DNA of 64,000 bases from Amblyomma americanum (taxonomy: Eukaryota; Arthropoda; Arachnida; Ixodida; Ixodidae), in NCBI RefSeq assembly GCF_052857255.1, contig NC_135500.1, positions 103,730,048-103,794,047 of the forward strand. Direction: 5' to 3'. Positions 41,095-52,074 of the stretch are shown piece after piece. Position numbers and translations under genes: made by a program. Within the stretch, counting starts at the first letter, position 1, and each line of letters begins with the position of its first letter. Below the pieces are notes generated by a model. That model saw nothing but the letters and a program-made list of their open reading frames with translations. It ran no database searches and was not told the origin of the DNA.

Positions 41095-41941
41095 TATCAC
41101 GGATCTCCCCGGAAAACACCCGGACTGAAATAATGGACTAGGCGACGGGTGTACCCACACAAACGCAAATTTAGTACACCATACGAGGCACACACACTAG
41201 AACACAAAACTAAGAAAACAAACACAAAACACAAAGACTATAAATACACACGACACGGGCACACTACTACGAGCGTCTACTACTAGCGTTCTACTATTAG
41301 CGGTCGGCGTCCGTGCTCAGGTTGGTTCGGTGCGGCTGCGGCGTTGTATGGATACCATAGCCGGTGTCGAGGCGGCGTTCCGCGTGTTTGGGCTGGCGTT
41401 GCTGGCGGCGTCGCTGGCTGCGTCGTATAAACTCCCGGTCCAAGCGCCCGTGGAGGTGATGCTGGTGTTGCTTGCGTTGGGGGCACCACCCGGATGGGTG
41501 GCAACAGCGCTGGAGACACCCCTGGCCGTAGCAGGTGGTAGCGTCCTCTGTTGACTCCCCGGAACGGGCTCAGGCACAGCAGGCAATCCACAATACGGAG
41601 TCGCAGAACGCGAGCTCACCGGAGCAGTAGCCGGCGTCGCTCTCTTCCAGCCGATGTGTCCCTGACCCGCCAGAGCCTCCGCTTCTCTGGTGTTCCCCCA
41701 TGTGCCTCGCTCTCACTCGTCCTTTTATAGCCTCGGGTTTAGTCCACGTAAGCCTTGTCGTCGTCTTCTCTTCTCCACCAATCATCTCTCTCCACCTCAT
41801 CGAATGCTTTTCCACCAACCACCTCTCTCCACCTCAACGAAGGCTTCTTCTTCCTCTTCTTTATTCTTCGGTTAATTTGCGTCGTCTTCTTCACACCTTT
41901 TTCCTTGAAAATTTTATTTAGGCTCCTTAATATATGTGACA
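41095..41941 (-). repeat. 3' LTR of element C
   Basis: About 847 bp. On the + strand it runs from TATCACGGATCTCCCCGG (the first G of TG mutated) to TTAATATATGTGACA. It matches 45,586-46,397 along its length. Differences include about 30 extra bp in the 41.2-kb part. Confidence 0.9.
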
Positions 41942-41957
41942 AGGGCCCCCTCTCTCA
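41942..41957 (-). promoter_or_regulatory. Polypurine tract of element C
   Basis: The - strand reads GAGAGAGGGGGCCCT immediately upstream of the 3' LTR, as expected for the plus-strand primer. Confidence 0.75.
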
Positions 41958-42420
41958 AGAGTTTTTCCATAAAAACTGTTCCCGTCATACTTATCTTCAA
42001 GCCATCCAGCCAACCGACTATCTTCTGTGGCGATTCTGGACCCATTACACAACACACCGCAGAGGTCCAGCACACACCAAACGCACACCACTAACACAGC
42101 ACACCAAATTGCGTTTCCAGAACACTAACACACCACTGCCGCTGTCCGTACAGAGTCCTTAATAAAGATGTTCGTGTCCACAACACACTCTCTTGTTTTA
42201 ATCACATAACACCAACAGCAGCAACAACAAGATAAATCCCAGAGATACATTAACACAGCAACAACAAAAAGATACATCCCCGATATACTTGGAGCTGTTC
42301 AGTTAGCTCTATCTGTATACAAATATAATTTGTAACATATGACCTCTGTTTTGCCTGGCCCATCCGAAAACGTCTCCTCCATGATTTGGGGTAGAGCTGC
42401 GATCGTCTGTCTGAATTTAC
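41958..42420 (-). other. Residual internal DNA of element C, where RT would be expected
   Basis: This stretch lies between the integrase C-terminus and the polypurine tract. It has short CA- and CAA-rich repeats and a partial duplication (CAGCAACAACAA followed by AGATA-ATCCC, twice near 42,215-42,280). I see no RT or RNase H motif in any frame. Confidence 0.65.
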
Positions 42421-43500
42421 ATTGGACTCCTTTGGTACCTTATCCTCTCCTGCATTTTTCTTCCCACTGCACGTGGGCACTTCAGCAACATCGCCTGTTG
42501 CCTCGGCCACTATCGAACAAGCTGACCTGGGGGCGTACCGCCGTACGGGACCTCGTTTTTCATATTTCTTCAACATATTAACATGGAAAAACCTCTTAGT
42601 GCCATCTATCAATACCTCATAATCCATGTCCTTTTTCTACCGCGTCCCAAGGCACGAGCCCTTCCACTGCATCAGTAACTTATTATGATCCGTAGGTAGC
42701 AAGAATAGAACCTTGTCGCCTGGGTTCAGATTCCTGTAAGTGACTTTCTTGTCATAGTAGCCCTTATAGCATTCACGCGCCCGTTCCAGACCTTGATGTG
42801 CAAGCCTGCATGTTTCTTCCAACTTGTGCCGCAACTCAAGAACATATATGTATGTTGTCTTGAGATCTGATGCAATCTCCTTATTAGACCACAGCTCCTT
42901 GAGTATTGTAAGTCGACCTCTAACTGTTCTCACATACAACATCTCGAAAGGCGAGAAACCAATACTCGTTTCTGGTACTTCGCGGTAAGCGAACAAAAGA
43001 GCTGGGAGATATCTATCCCAATCAGTAGGTCTCTCCTGGCACATTTTCTTGATCATATCTTTGAGGGTGCCGTTTAACCGCTCTACAGGCCCATTACACA
43101 TGCAATGGTAAAGCGTTGTTAGTAATCGCCTCACTGACAAAAGGCGGTTAACCTCCTTCATTAGTTCCGATGTGAAGTTCGAGCCCCGGTCACTCAAAAT
43201 TTCCCTCGGGAACCCATAACGCGAAAACATTTCCACAAGACCCTCTGCCGCTTGGATACTGTCAATAGTTCTCAGTGGAATAGCGTCAGGATAACGAGTG
43301 GCCACGTCAACTAGAGTAAGCACATATCTATTGCCTTTGGCGTATACTGGAGATTGGCCCCACAATGTTAATTGCAACTCGCTGAAACGGTAGGTCGATG
43401 TCTGGCACCTTGCGCAGAGGTACGGGACCAACTCTTCCCTTCGGAACTGTGCGCTGGCACACGTCACATGAGCGAACAAAGCGCTTTACGTCACTCTCAA
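42420..43500 (-). pseudogene. Integrase core and C-terminus of element C
   Basis: From 43,479 the core gives YVLTLVDVATRYPDAIPL, EILSDRGSNFTSEL (second Asp) and CNGPVERLNGTLKDM (Glu), followed by LLFAYREVPETSIGFSPFEM. After a frameshift near 42,640 the C-terminus reads DYEVLIDGTKRFFHVNMLKK. The first catalytic Asp position, in the overlapping upstream frame, reads INIVGPIS, so Asp is replaced by Asn. The remainder is well preserved. Confidence 0.9.
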
Positions 43501-44488
43501 CACCCGGCCAAAAGAACACCTCGGTGATCCTAGACACCGTTTTTTGAACACCCTGGTGTCCCATCATAATGGCGTCACGTCCAAAGCGTAGCACAGTCTC
43601 TCGCATATCTCTCGGTAACACCAGCTGTTGGACCTGCCTTCCTGAACTAAATTTGCATTCCCTGTGCAGAAGACCAATTATCCATTGATATTCGAAGAAC
43701 GTGCGGCTCTTTTTTCTGTTCACTTTTTCCCCGACTCCTTCGAAGCAGGTCTTCAGGCTCAGGTCTTCTTTTTGCCTAATTGCAATTTCGCCCGGTGTTG
43801 CGCTCGGGCACATCGTAACCGGAGTAGTGAGCGGACGCTGCGTTTCTCGGGCTGTTGCTTGAGCTCTTGTCTCCACTGCCGACGAGAAACTGACTGCACC
43901 CGTCTGAGCTTTCGTGGGCCTTTCCTTCTTTGGAGGTTCTTCAACGTCGAGCATCCTCCACTCGGGATCGGGGTCTTCGAAACTTCTTGCACCCGTAATG
44001 TTTCCCAAGATGAGATCGTAGATGGGTTGGTCTACGCATTTTGCCACTGTCTGCCCAGCATAATAGGGCGTGGACACAAGAATCCTTGCTTCAGGAAGGT
44101 ACCTTACAGTGCTATCTACAAGAGTAACGACCGATGCTTCACCTGTAAGATCCCCGTCCTTCACCCTGCTTCTCCGAACCAAAACTGTGTTGGATCCGCT
44201 GTCTCTAAACACCAATATTGGACGGTCCGCTATTTGCCCTACCACCACAGGCATTGCTGCTTTCGACTTGGATGTTCCACTCACTGCCTCATTTTCCAGC
44301 GGCGTTTGCTCTCCTTTCAGCTGTGAAACTTCGGATGGAGTGACAAGTTCTACCCTTGAGTCGACAACGCATGCAGGTCGGTCCTGCGTTCTGTATCGGC
44401 ACTCATCCAGAGTATGACCCCTCCTCATACAACCTTGACACACAATCTGTTTTTTGGGCAGAGCTACTAGTCCGACAGTCAGCTGCAC
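43328..44488 (-). pseudogene. Nucleocapsid, protease and integrase zinc domain of element C
   Basis: One open stretch of 386 codons. Near the start is a zinc knuckle, CQGCMRRGHTLDEC; another (CFLCGKVGHRAADC) lies just upstream in a shifted frame. Protease follows at about residues 90-180 (RPILVFRDSGSNTVLV with D-S-G, later YDLILGNITGA). A linker (about 190-270) leads straight to the integrase zinc domain (GHQGVQKTVSRI, FFWPGVESDV, CDVCQRTV). The first zinc-binding His appears to be Arg. No RT lies between protease and integrase. Confidence 0.88.
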
Positions 44489-44529
44489 GGTGTCCCACCT
44501 TGCCGCAGAGAAAACACGTTACTGGCGCC

Positions 44530-45042
44530 TTAGATGCCACGCCACATACTCTTGGTTTTGCCGCATCTGTATCTAGCGTCTTTTTGCGTTTCCTTCCTTG
44601 ACTGACTCACATTTCTTAGCCCTTGAGCCTCGAGCAAATGGTCTGCAGTGTCGCCGAACTCTTCCAACGAACACAACATTCTTTCTTTCAGAAATAGCGC
44701 CAGCTTTGAGCTGCAACACGCTAAAAATTGCTCTGTGATCAGCTTGTCATGCACACCTTCAAAAATCTTTTCTGTGTTTGACATATCAAGCCACCTATCA
44801 AAATAGTTGGACATACTGTAGGAAAACAGCTTAGCGGTTTCCGAATCATCAGGTTTCGCGGTGCGAAATCTCTCACGAAAACCCTCTGCCGTAAGCCTGA
44901 ATCTTTGGAGGAGCGCCTTTTTGACTTTCTCGTAGTCCATGGAATCAGCAGCAGGCATCCTTCCAAACACATTCAGCGCCTCTCCGACTAAACACATGCT
45001 TAATGCCGTGGCCCATTCACTGCGCTCCCAGCCTTGCCCCAA
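44530..45042 (-). pseudogene. gag: gag capsid of element C (SCAN-like)
   Basis: About 150 gag codons with WATALSMCLVGEALNVF, DYEKVKKALLQRFRLTAEGF and RERFR, then YFDRWLDMSNTEKIFEG, FLACCSSKLALFLKERM and TADHLLEAQG. The helical pattern resembles SCAN-type capsid C-terminal domains, which themselves derive from gypsy-type gag. It shares the DYEKVK...FRxRFR block with element B gag. The upstream part (45,043-45,280) is in other frames. Confidence 0.82.
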
Positions 45043-45108
45043 AATCTATCCGCTAGAATCGTTGCAGATATGCATCCAAATCATCTCTCTTGTCATCAAA
45101 AGGAGCCA

Positions 45109-45497
45109 TCAGCTTCCTTGGGCGAACTCTGGCCGGTCTAGGAGATTCTGTACCCGCTTAGGAACGCTGATCATTGTCCGTAATCTCATAACCTCATAGC
45201 GACATGCGCCTGTTTCCACAAAATAAACTCCTTCTATCGTTCTATCCTTCTTTTCTCCTGTTCTTCTGCCTCGCGAGCTCTTCACTCTGCCTCGCGAGCT
45301 CTTTTCTCTTCTCGCCCTTCCGCCTCGCGAGCTCTTTTCGCCTCGCGTTCTATTGCTTCTCGAGCGTCTGCGCGTGCTTGCGCCCTTTCCTCTCTCTGCC
45401 TTTTTGCCTCTTCTTTCTCCTCGGCACACAGACGCATCGCTTTTTCCTTGCTTAACCCTAGCTTGAGCCCCAGCTCTAACCTTTTTGCAAAGTCCAT
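45109..45497 (-). pseudogene. gag N-terminus of element C, charged helix
   Basis: Start MDFAKRLELGLKLGLSKEK at 45,497. A long, strongly charged helix follows, rich in Arg, Glu and Ala (EEAKRQREERAQARADA, REAEGREEKRAREAE). It continues in shifted frames to about 45,110. Such charged helices occur at the gag N-terminus of related elements. The exact role is unknown. Confidence 0.65.
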
Positions 45498-45559
45498 ACT
45501 TTCTGCCGTCGACAGATGGCAAAAATTTGATACAAAGCAAAAAAGAAAAAGGAAATGTA

Positions 45560-45577
45560 TCCTGCACAGGCTCGCCA
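45560..45577 (-). promoter_or_regulatory. Candidate primer-binding site of element C
   Basis: TGGCGAGCCTGTGCAGGA on the - strand, eight bases after the 5' LTR. It has a TGG start and is in the right place. The tRNA was not identified. Confidence 0.65.
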
Positions 45578-45585
45578 CTTATATT

Positions 45586-46397
45586 TGTCACGGATCACCC
45601 CGGAGAACACTCGGACCGAAAGAATGGACTACGCAACGGGTGTACCCGCAGAAACGCACATTTCACACACCCTACATGATACACACACTAGAACACATAT
45701 AAATACACACGACCCGGGCACACTGCTATCAGCGTCTACTTCTAGCGTTCTACTATTAGCGGTCGGCGTTCGTGCTCACGTTTGGTTCAGTGTGGTTGCG
45801 GCGTTGTATGGATCCAGTATCCGGCGTCGAGGCAGCGTTCGGCGTGCTTGGGCTGGCGTCGCTGGCTGCGTCGTACAAGCTCCCGGTCCAAGCACCCGTG
45901 GAGGTGATGCCGGTGTTTTTTACCTTGGGGACACCACACGGATGGGTGGCAACAGCGCTGGAGACACCCCTGTCCGTAGCAGGGAGTTGCGTCCTCTGTT
46001 GAATCCCCGGAACGGGCTCAGGCACTGCAGGAAGTCCAAGATACGAAGTCGTAGAACGCGAGCTCACCGGAGCAGCAGCCGGCGTCGCTCTCTTCCAGCC
46101 GATGTATCCCTGACCCACCGGAGCCTCCGCTACTCGGCTGTTCCCCCCTGTGCTTCGCCCTCACTCGCCCTTTTATAGCCTCGGTGTTAGTCCACGTAAG
46201 CCTTATCGTCGTCTTCTCCTCTTCTCCACCAATCATCTCTCTCCACCTCACCGAATGCTTCTCCACCAATTATCTCTCTCCACCTCAACGAAACGAATGT
46301 TTCTTTTTCCTCTTCTTTATTCTTCGGTTAATTTTCGTCGTCTTGTTCACACCTTATTCCTTTAAAATTTAATTTGGGCTTCTTAATATATGTGACA
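45586..46397 (-). repeat. 5' LTR of element C
   Basis: About 812 bp with intact TG...CA ends (- strand start TGTCACATATATTAA, end near GATCCGTGACA). It matches the 3' LTR at 41,095-41,941 and is adjacent to the primer site and gag. Confidence 0.9.
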
Positions 46398-49284
46398 CAT
46401 CCACACCGCATGTCACACCCACGAAACCCCGGCGGTGGAAGCTACATTTAGGCGACTGGGCACTTTTTAGAGAAAGGGACAGCTTAGATAAAATAGTTTC
46501 CGATGATCTCAGCACAGATGAACTGAATGAAGCTATCACGAACTGTATTCTAACCGCTGCACGCCTATCAATACTCGGGTCATCTGGAGTATTAAAGCAG
46601 AATCACAAAATTTGGTACACACAAGAATGTCGATATGCAGAAAAGAAACAAAAAAACAGCGTGGGAAATTTCCCGTAGGCACCCAACGCAGGAGAATTTC
46701 ATAAAGTTCAAAACGTTCACAGCAAAAGCTCGATATATACGCCGTAATGCAGAAAAAAGTTGATGGCAAGGTTACTTGTCCTCAATAAACAGCTCAATTA
46801 AGTAAAGAAAATGTGGGAGATGGTAAAAAAGATAAATGGCAGCTACTCCCCATTCACAGTTCCGTTTCTATCAACCCCTGGCATACAGGCAAACTTGGAA
46901 TAACAGGCAGATATTTTGCATGAATATACTTCTGCAGTTTCCAGTTCATCTCACTACACAGAAACACTCCTCAAATAGAAAAACAATGCCGATAAAAAAA
47001 GACTGCCGACAAGTGGCAGTTCAAATGAAAAAATAAATAAATAACTTACAATCCAATAAATTAATAAAGTACTGTCCGCTGGTAAGCAAACTGGACCTGG
47101 CTCAGATGAAATACAATATGAAATGTTAGCTCACCTCTCTTAACCGGCTGTGGAGGCACATTTAATTTTTTTTAACATAGTTTGTGTATCGGGGAAACTT
47201 CCCGATGGCCGTTATTGTTCCACTATTTAAACCCGAAAAACCCTCTACCCTTCCGAGCATCTATAGGCCCATAGCTCTGACTAGCTGTCTAGCGAAATCT
47301 TTTGAAAGCGTACTGAATATCAGACTATCATTCGTGTTAGAAGACAGGGAGCTTGTGGATGTCCATCATTGCGGTTTTAAAAAGGCTTGCTCCACCACCG
47401 ACCACCTGGTTAATCTTGAAAACACTGTTCGTGAGGCTTTTACACACAGACAGCACTGTCTCACTGTCTTCGATTTAGAGAAGGCGTATAACACAACGTG
47501 GAGGTTAGGGATTTTTCAGGACCTGGCTGAACTGGGCATCCGCGGCAGGATGTTGAACTGCCTTAAAGACTTTTTGTGTAACCGTAGATTTCATGTCCGC
47601 CTAGGCTCAACCTTTTCAAGGAAGTTTATCCAAGAAAACGGAGTACCTCAGGGATGTATTTTGAGCAAAACACATTGTTGTAAAAATGAATTCTATCAGG
47701 AAAATAATCCGAAGGTCCGTTATGTGTGCTGTCTATGTAGATGATCTCCAGATACCTTACACATCCTTGAATACATCAACATGCGAACGACAGATACATC
47801 TTACGATAAATAAACTCGCAACATGGGCAGACCAAAATGGCTTCCGTATTTCTCTACAGAAATCTGTGGCTATTCTTTTCTCACTCATACGAGGCATGCA
47901 GATAGATACTACCCTACAACTGAACGAAATAGACTTACCCGCTAAAAAAGAATATAAATTTCTAGGTATAACATTCGACAGAAAGCTCACCTTCCTGCCT
48001 CATATTCAGGATTCTCGATCCCTGAAAATACTCAAAGTGCTGTCGAGAAAACACTGGGAAGCGATAGGACATGTCTCTTACAAATATACCGCTCTGTAGT
48101 ACGCTCTACCCTGGATTACGGATGTATAGTGTACGGGTCAGCGAGACCATCGTACCTCAAACGGCTAGATCCAGTAAATAATTGAGGTTTTCGTCGTTCC
48201 ACTGGTGCATATGGGACATCACCCATAAACAGTCTGCATGTAGAAGCCGATGAACCATCGCTTACAGATAGAAGGGCCATACTCAAATGCTAATACATTC
48301 TAAAAATTCGTACACTGCATAAGCATCTACGTTACCCTATCACGAAAAAGTGCCTTTCTAGAACACTCTTCAACAACAAGCCACAACCTACTCGGCCTCT
48401 CCTCTTGAGATTTTAAGTGATGTGCTGGAACTTCGGCATACTAAACATATTGCCAAACATTGCCCCAAGGCGAGGTCCACTGCCGCCATGGCACAATTTT
48501 CCTGAAATCGGTGATTTCTCTCTTACACAGTTCCGTAAGGAACAAATTCCGCAACAACATATAATACAAGAATTCCTCACACTTGAGGAAATCTACACTA
48601 CTTTCGCAGCATTTTATACCGACGGTTCAAAAACAGATGCATATGTTGGAAGCGCAGTTGTACAGGGGAAATTGGAATAAAATAGTAAGACTTCCACAGT
48701 GCGCTTCCATCTTCACAGCGGAATGTTACGCCATCTATGTAGCCATAGAAAAAATAGTAAATGAGAACCTCCCCAACAGTATTATTTACAGACTCACTAA
48801 GTGTGCTCACAGCCCTTCATTCTAGAAATGTAATAACCCCGCTGCTTGGCGACCTCATACACAACATTACAACAGTCATGTCGGCATAAAGAGCAATAAA
48901 AGAGTAGATTTGTGCGCTGCTCAAGCTTTTGACAAGCAAATTATAAACATAAATATGCCCTATAGAGATTGCATGAACTTACTAGACACTAATAAAAGGA
49001 AAAAAAATGGCAGTCCACTTGGAACAACGAACTATTAACAAACTACAGTTAATAAAACCAGTCCTAGGTGAATGGAAGTCATGTGTGCACCAGACATGTT
49101 TCAAGGAAGTCATTATCTGCCGTCTCCGGATTGGTGACACACACATTACACACAACTTTCTGATAAAGAAAGAAGACAAACCAGTTTGTACGTGCGGAGA
49201 TGAACTTACAGTCAATCAAAATTTATTTTCACGCTCGAAACTGGTAAAGCTACGGAAAAAGTGTTTTTCTCCGTTTTGTAACCG
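46398..49284 (+). pseudogene. LINE H ORF2 continued: RT, RNase H
   Basis: It picks up directly after element C with a TPTKPRRWKLHLGDW connector. RT is at 47,184-48,090: PMAVIVPLFKPEK, YRPIALTSCLAKSFE, TVFDLEKAYNTTW (second Asp of the KAFD-type motif replaced by Asn), NGVPQGCILS and the catalytic VYVDDLQIPY. The thumb follows with KEYKFLGITFDRKL. RNase H starts near 48,610 (AFYTDGSKTDAYVGSAV, FTAECYAIYVAI). A C-terminal zinc region (CTCGDELTVNQN) ends at about 49,230. Many stops and shifts; inactive. Confidence 0.85.
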
Positions 49285-49495
49285 CCTGTGTGCTGTGCGA
49301 TGTCAGTGCACGTTAAAGATCCCCAAGTGGTCGAAATTATTCCGGAGCCCTCCACTACGGCACCTATTCTTTCTTTCTTCTTTCACTCCCTCCTTTATTC
49401 CTTCCCTTACGGCGCGGTTCAGGTGTCCAAAGATATATGAGACAGATACTGCGCCATTTCCTTTCCCCCCAAAAAACCAATTATTATTATTATTT
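49285..49495 (+). mobile_element. SINE copy, 5' truncated, in LINE H
   Basis: GCGATGTCAGTGCACGTTAAAG, then GGTCGAAATTATTCCGGAGC, CCTCCACTACGGCACC and a CCAATTATTATTATTATTTT tail match the SINE at 1,143-1,424 closely. The tRNA-like head is missing. It sits in the 3' end of LINE H. Confidence 0.82.
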
Positions 49496-49860
49496 TATAA
49501 CCTATGCACCTCTTTTCATCCACCACTGCTCTTGAGTGATAATGCAATTGTGGACATGTCTTGTGTTTTTAGATTTTTACAGAAGCTGGTTTTCTTAAAA
49601 TATGTAAATCATGACCCAGTACTTCGCCTGATACGGCTCAGCCATTTATCATTCCTGAGAAAAAGGGTGAGGTCTTTATCTGATTGCTTGGGAGCCTCGA
49701 GATCCTTGCCTTGGTAAGGATGGCCGCTGATGTTACCCGACCCCCTTTAAAAGTTTTGAATAGTACCCATTTCTAGAATCTTTTTCCTTCATCATCATGA
49801 CGTAATTCTAGCTATTTAAGCACTCTGCACCACCGACGATTTTTACATTTCTATAAAATT
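49496..49860 (+). other. Probable 3' end of LINE H
   Basis: Noncoding sequence after the SINE, with a TTACCCGACCCCC segment and a CATCATCATGACG segment near the end. By position it should be the last codons and 3' UTR of LINE H. The exact end is unclear. Confidence 0.45.
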
Positions 49861-49875
49861 ATCCAGATATTTATC

Positions 49876-50465
49876 CTAAACCTCGAGCTTGGCGCATAAT
49901 GGCTTTAGTTGCCTATGCGCCATAAAATCCAACACAACAACAACAACGCTCGAAATAACTAAGTCATAGACCATTTCTAGTAATTGAGTTGTCGTAGACA
50001 AACCTTTTCGGAAGCCATGTTGATTGTGAATAATTATTTTGTGGTCTTCAAGAAACGTTGTATCAGGCTTCAAAATTAAATGTTCTAGGAGTTTACAGGC
50101 AGTACATGTAAGAGCAATAGGCTGGTAGTTGGAAACATTGGCTAGGTCTTCTGATTTATGTATCGAAATTACCTTAGCTGTTTTCCACATTTCTGGTAGT
50201 TCTGCAGTTTTTATTGATTTATTATATAAAACCAGCAGGTATTTAGAAATCCATTCAGATAACGTTTAAAGACTGCTTCGGTATATTGTCTGGTTCTGTC
50301 GATTTTTTCGTGTTAATGCGGAGAAGTAAGGCAAATGTTCCTTCTTCAGCTATTGTTTTTTCCTCGTGGGTATTTTTGTTGCTAATAATCTGGGATTCTA
50401 TTGCATGGGTGGCGCCATCATCAAGTGTAAACAAAGAATTAAAGCAATTGTTAAAGGTAGTAAAT
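49876..50465 (-). mobile_element. CR1-like LINE RT fragment (CR1-4)
   Basis: The - strand carries RT motifs MWKTAKVISIHKSED, NYQPIALTCTACKLLEHLI, HNQHGFRKGLSTTTQLLE and a VLDFMA strand (50,190-49,876). Upstream, out of frame, lies connector sequence to about 50,460. The catalytic FADD region is missing, so this is a truncated, inactive piece. Confidence 0.82.
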
Positions 50466-51454
50466 GTGATTAGCTCTCCGTTCGGATGGGGTTTACTCTT
50501 TCAAGTCTTATATAAAAGGGAGAAGTGCGGGCTTCGGAGTGGCAAAACATGCAGCGTGTGCAGGAAAGACGCGCGCTGCATGACAGTGAATTGGGGCACC
50601 CGCAATAGGGGCTTCTTGTGAACCACCCTTACAAAGCCATGGCGGCTGCGCGTGGGCAAGAGCTAGTATATTTCCTCTTGCAGCCTTCTTAAGTCATACG
50701 TAGATTACCCTCGGCTGCACAGTGCAGAAACGTTGTGCGCCAGTAGTGAGTTGATGAACGACACCTATCGACATTCTCACGTACACCAGTTGTACACGTG
50801 AGGGGTTTACATTCTCATATTACGCACACATGCTTATCTGATATCGAATTTAAAAGTCCTTACCGTGCCAAAAAGCAAGCCCTTGCATTTTTCACTCTTT
50901 CTCGCTATTTTACCTGTTAATTTTTTAAGCTTGTTTTGCACATATCACAATTTTTTTCCGGTGTGCTACAGCCGCCGCGGAAAAATCTGCCAGCAAATAT
51001 TTTCCTGCTTCTTTAAATGCGCTTCCCTTTCGCCACCACTACAAGTGCCTTCGTCATCTCCATGCATATAGCCTTAAAGAATTCCTTATGAATATAGCCA
51101 GCCTCCGGCGAATGCTCCAGAGGCTGCAAAAGCTATCTTAGTGAGGTCGTTCATTGCATCAGGTTTCTTAACGTCTGCTAACAGCCGCCTGTAGCTATGC
51201 GTTGATGAAGACGCTGAAAATTCTTTTCTTTCTTGCAGGCATTCTTTCCGCCTCTTATTCGCAATGAGATCGCCCACTGACAACGCAACTTGTCCAAGTG
51301 TAGATAACACTAACCGTCGGAAACAACCCCAATCTTCACCCTACAAGGAAGAGATAAAAATTACAAATCGCCCAGAACATCAACTATTTCCGCCCATCTT
51401 TTCAGTTTGTGCATTCTTCAAAGCTGCTGGGACGCGGCTTTATCGGTTTGTTTG
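50466..51454. other. No gene recognised
   Basis: One open frame of 75 codons on the - strand (51,086-51,310) has a hydrophobic end (AASGAFAGGW) but no recognisable family, so I do not call it. No other signal is seen. Confidence 0.4.
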
Positions 51455-51748
51455 TTATGCAAGACGCGATCAAAATTATCTCGATTGATCTTCTCAAGGA
51501 GAAGCCGATTCCAGTGTTCCAGTTGTGGTACCTTCGCATGGCGTATCTCGAAAGTTCACTGTCAGCTTTAAATTTAGCATGGCCGAGAGCGACGGCATTC
51601 TGTTCGACGACGAGCACGCTTGTTGGTACGCCGCCGCCGCCGATTTATTAAGCTCCTTGTAAGCACAAGTAATCATAATAAAGAGCTTAGTTTTGATGCC
51701 CCTTTCGGTATCTTCCTGCACGCCGGACTGCCGTCACCCCTATGTGAC
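51455..51748 (+). repeat. Probable 5' LTR of element F
   Basis: It ends TGTGACA just before the primer site and contains an AATAAAG polyadenylation-type signal near 51,678. The start (TGTTATGCAAGACGCG) is a guess from TG and position, since there is no second LTR to compare. Confidence 0.5.
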
Positions 51749-51829
51749 ATCTGGTGGAGGTGCGGGGAACGTGGAATTGCAACGCTCCTGAATATAGAGG
51801 GCAACGCTGCATCATAACCGCTGATTCTT

Positions 51830-52070
51830 CAGCAGCCACGCGATCCCCCTGTATTCAGTGGTGTACCCCAGGAAGACGTCGAGGAATAATTGAACAACCT
51901 TGAGCATGTGGTGATGTTCATGGGGTGGAACAACGAAAGAAAATACGTACGTCATTTTCTTACTGAATGACCCAATTTAAACCTTCTACGAGAATCAAAA
52001 GGCCGTTTTCGATTGGGTCCCAGAAGAGTCACCTAAGGAAGATCACAATGACGTCTTCGAATAAGCCCAG
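51830..52070 (+). pseudogene. gag fragment of element F
   Basis: A DVEE-LNNLEHVVMFMGWNN segment aligns by eye with DVDDWVQHYERVAQHNGW of element A gag, then runs through stops to about 52,060. RT follows directly, so the nucleocapsid and protease are deleted. Confidence 0.65.
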
Positions 52071-52074
52071 CCCT

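Larger units (their letters stand above)
41095..46397 (-). mobile_element. LTR retrotransposon C: gag-protease-integrase, no RT
   Basis: A complete LTR-bounded element on the - strand, inserted into LINE H. Two long LTRs (847 and 812 bp) flank a primer site, gag, protease, integrase and a polypurine tract. Only about 0.65 kb separates the end of the integrase core from the 3' LTR, too little for RT and RNase H. None is present upstream of integrase either. The order protease then integrase matches element B. This fits either a deletion derivative of an integrase-first (Gmr1-like) gypsy family or a genuinely RT-less element mobilised in trans. Confidence 0.85.

Noticed and set aside
51086..51310. 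75-codon - strand frame with a Gly/Ala-rich end
   Set aside because: No recognisable domain, no splice context I can defend, and no conservation data; left as unassigned.
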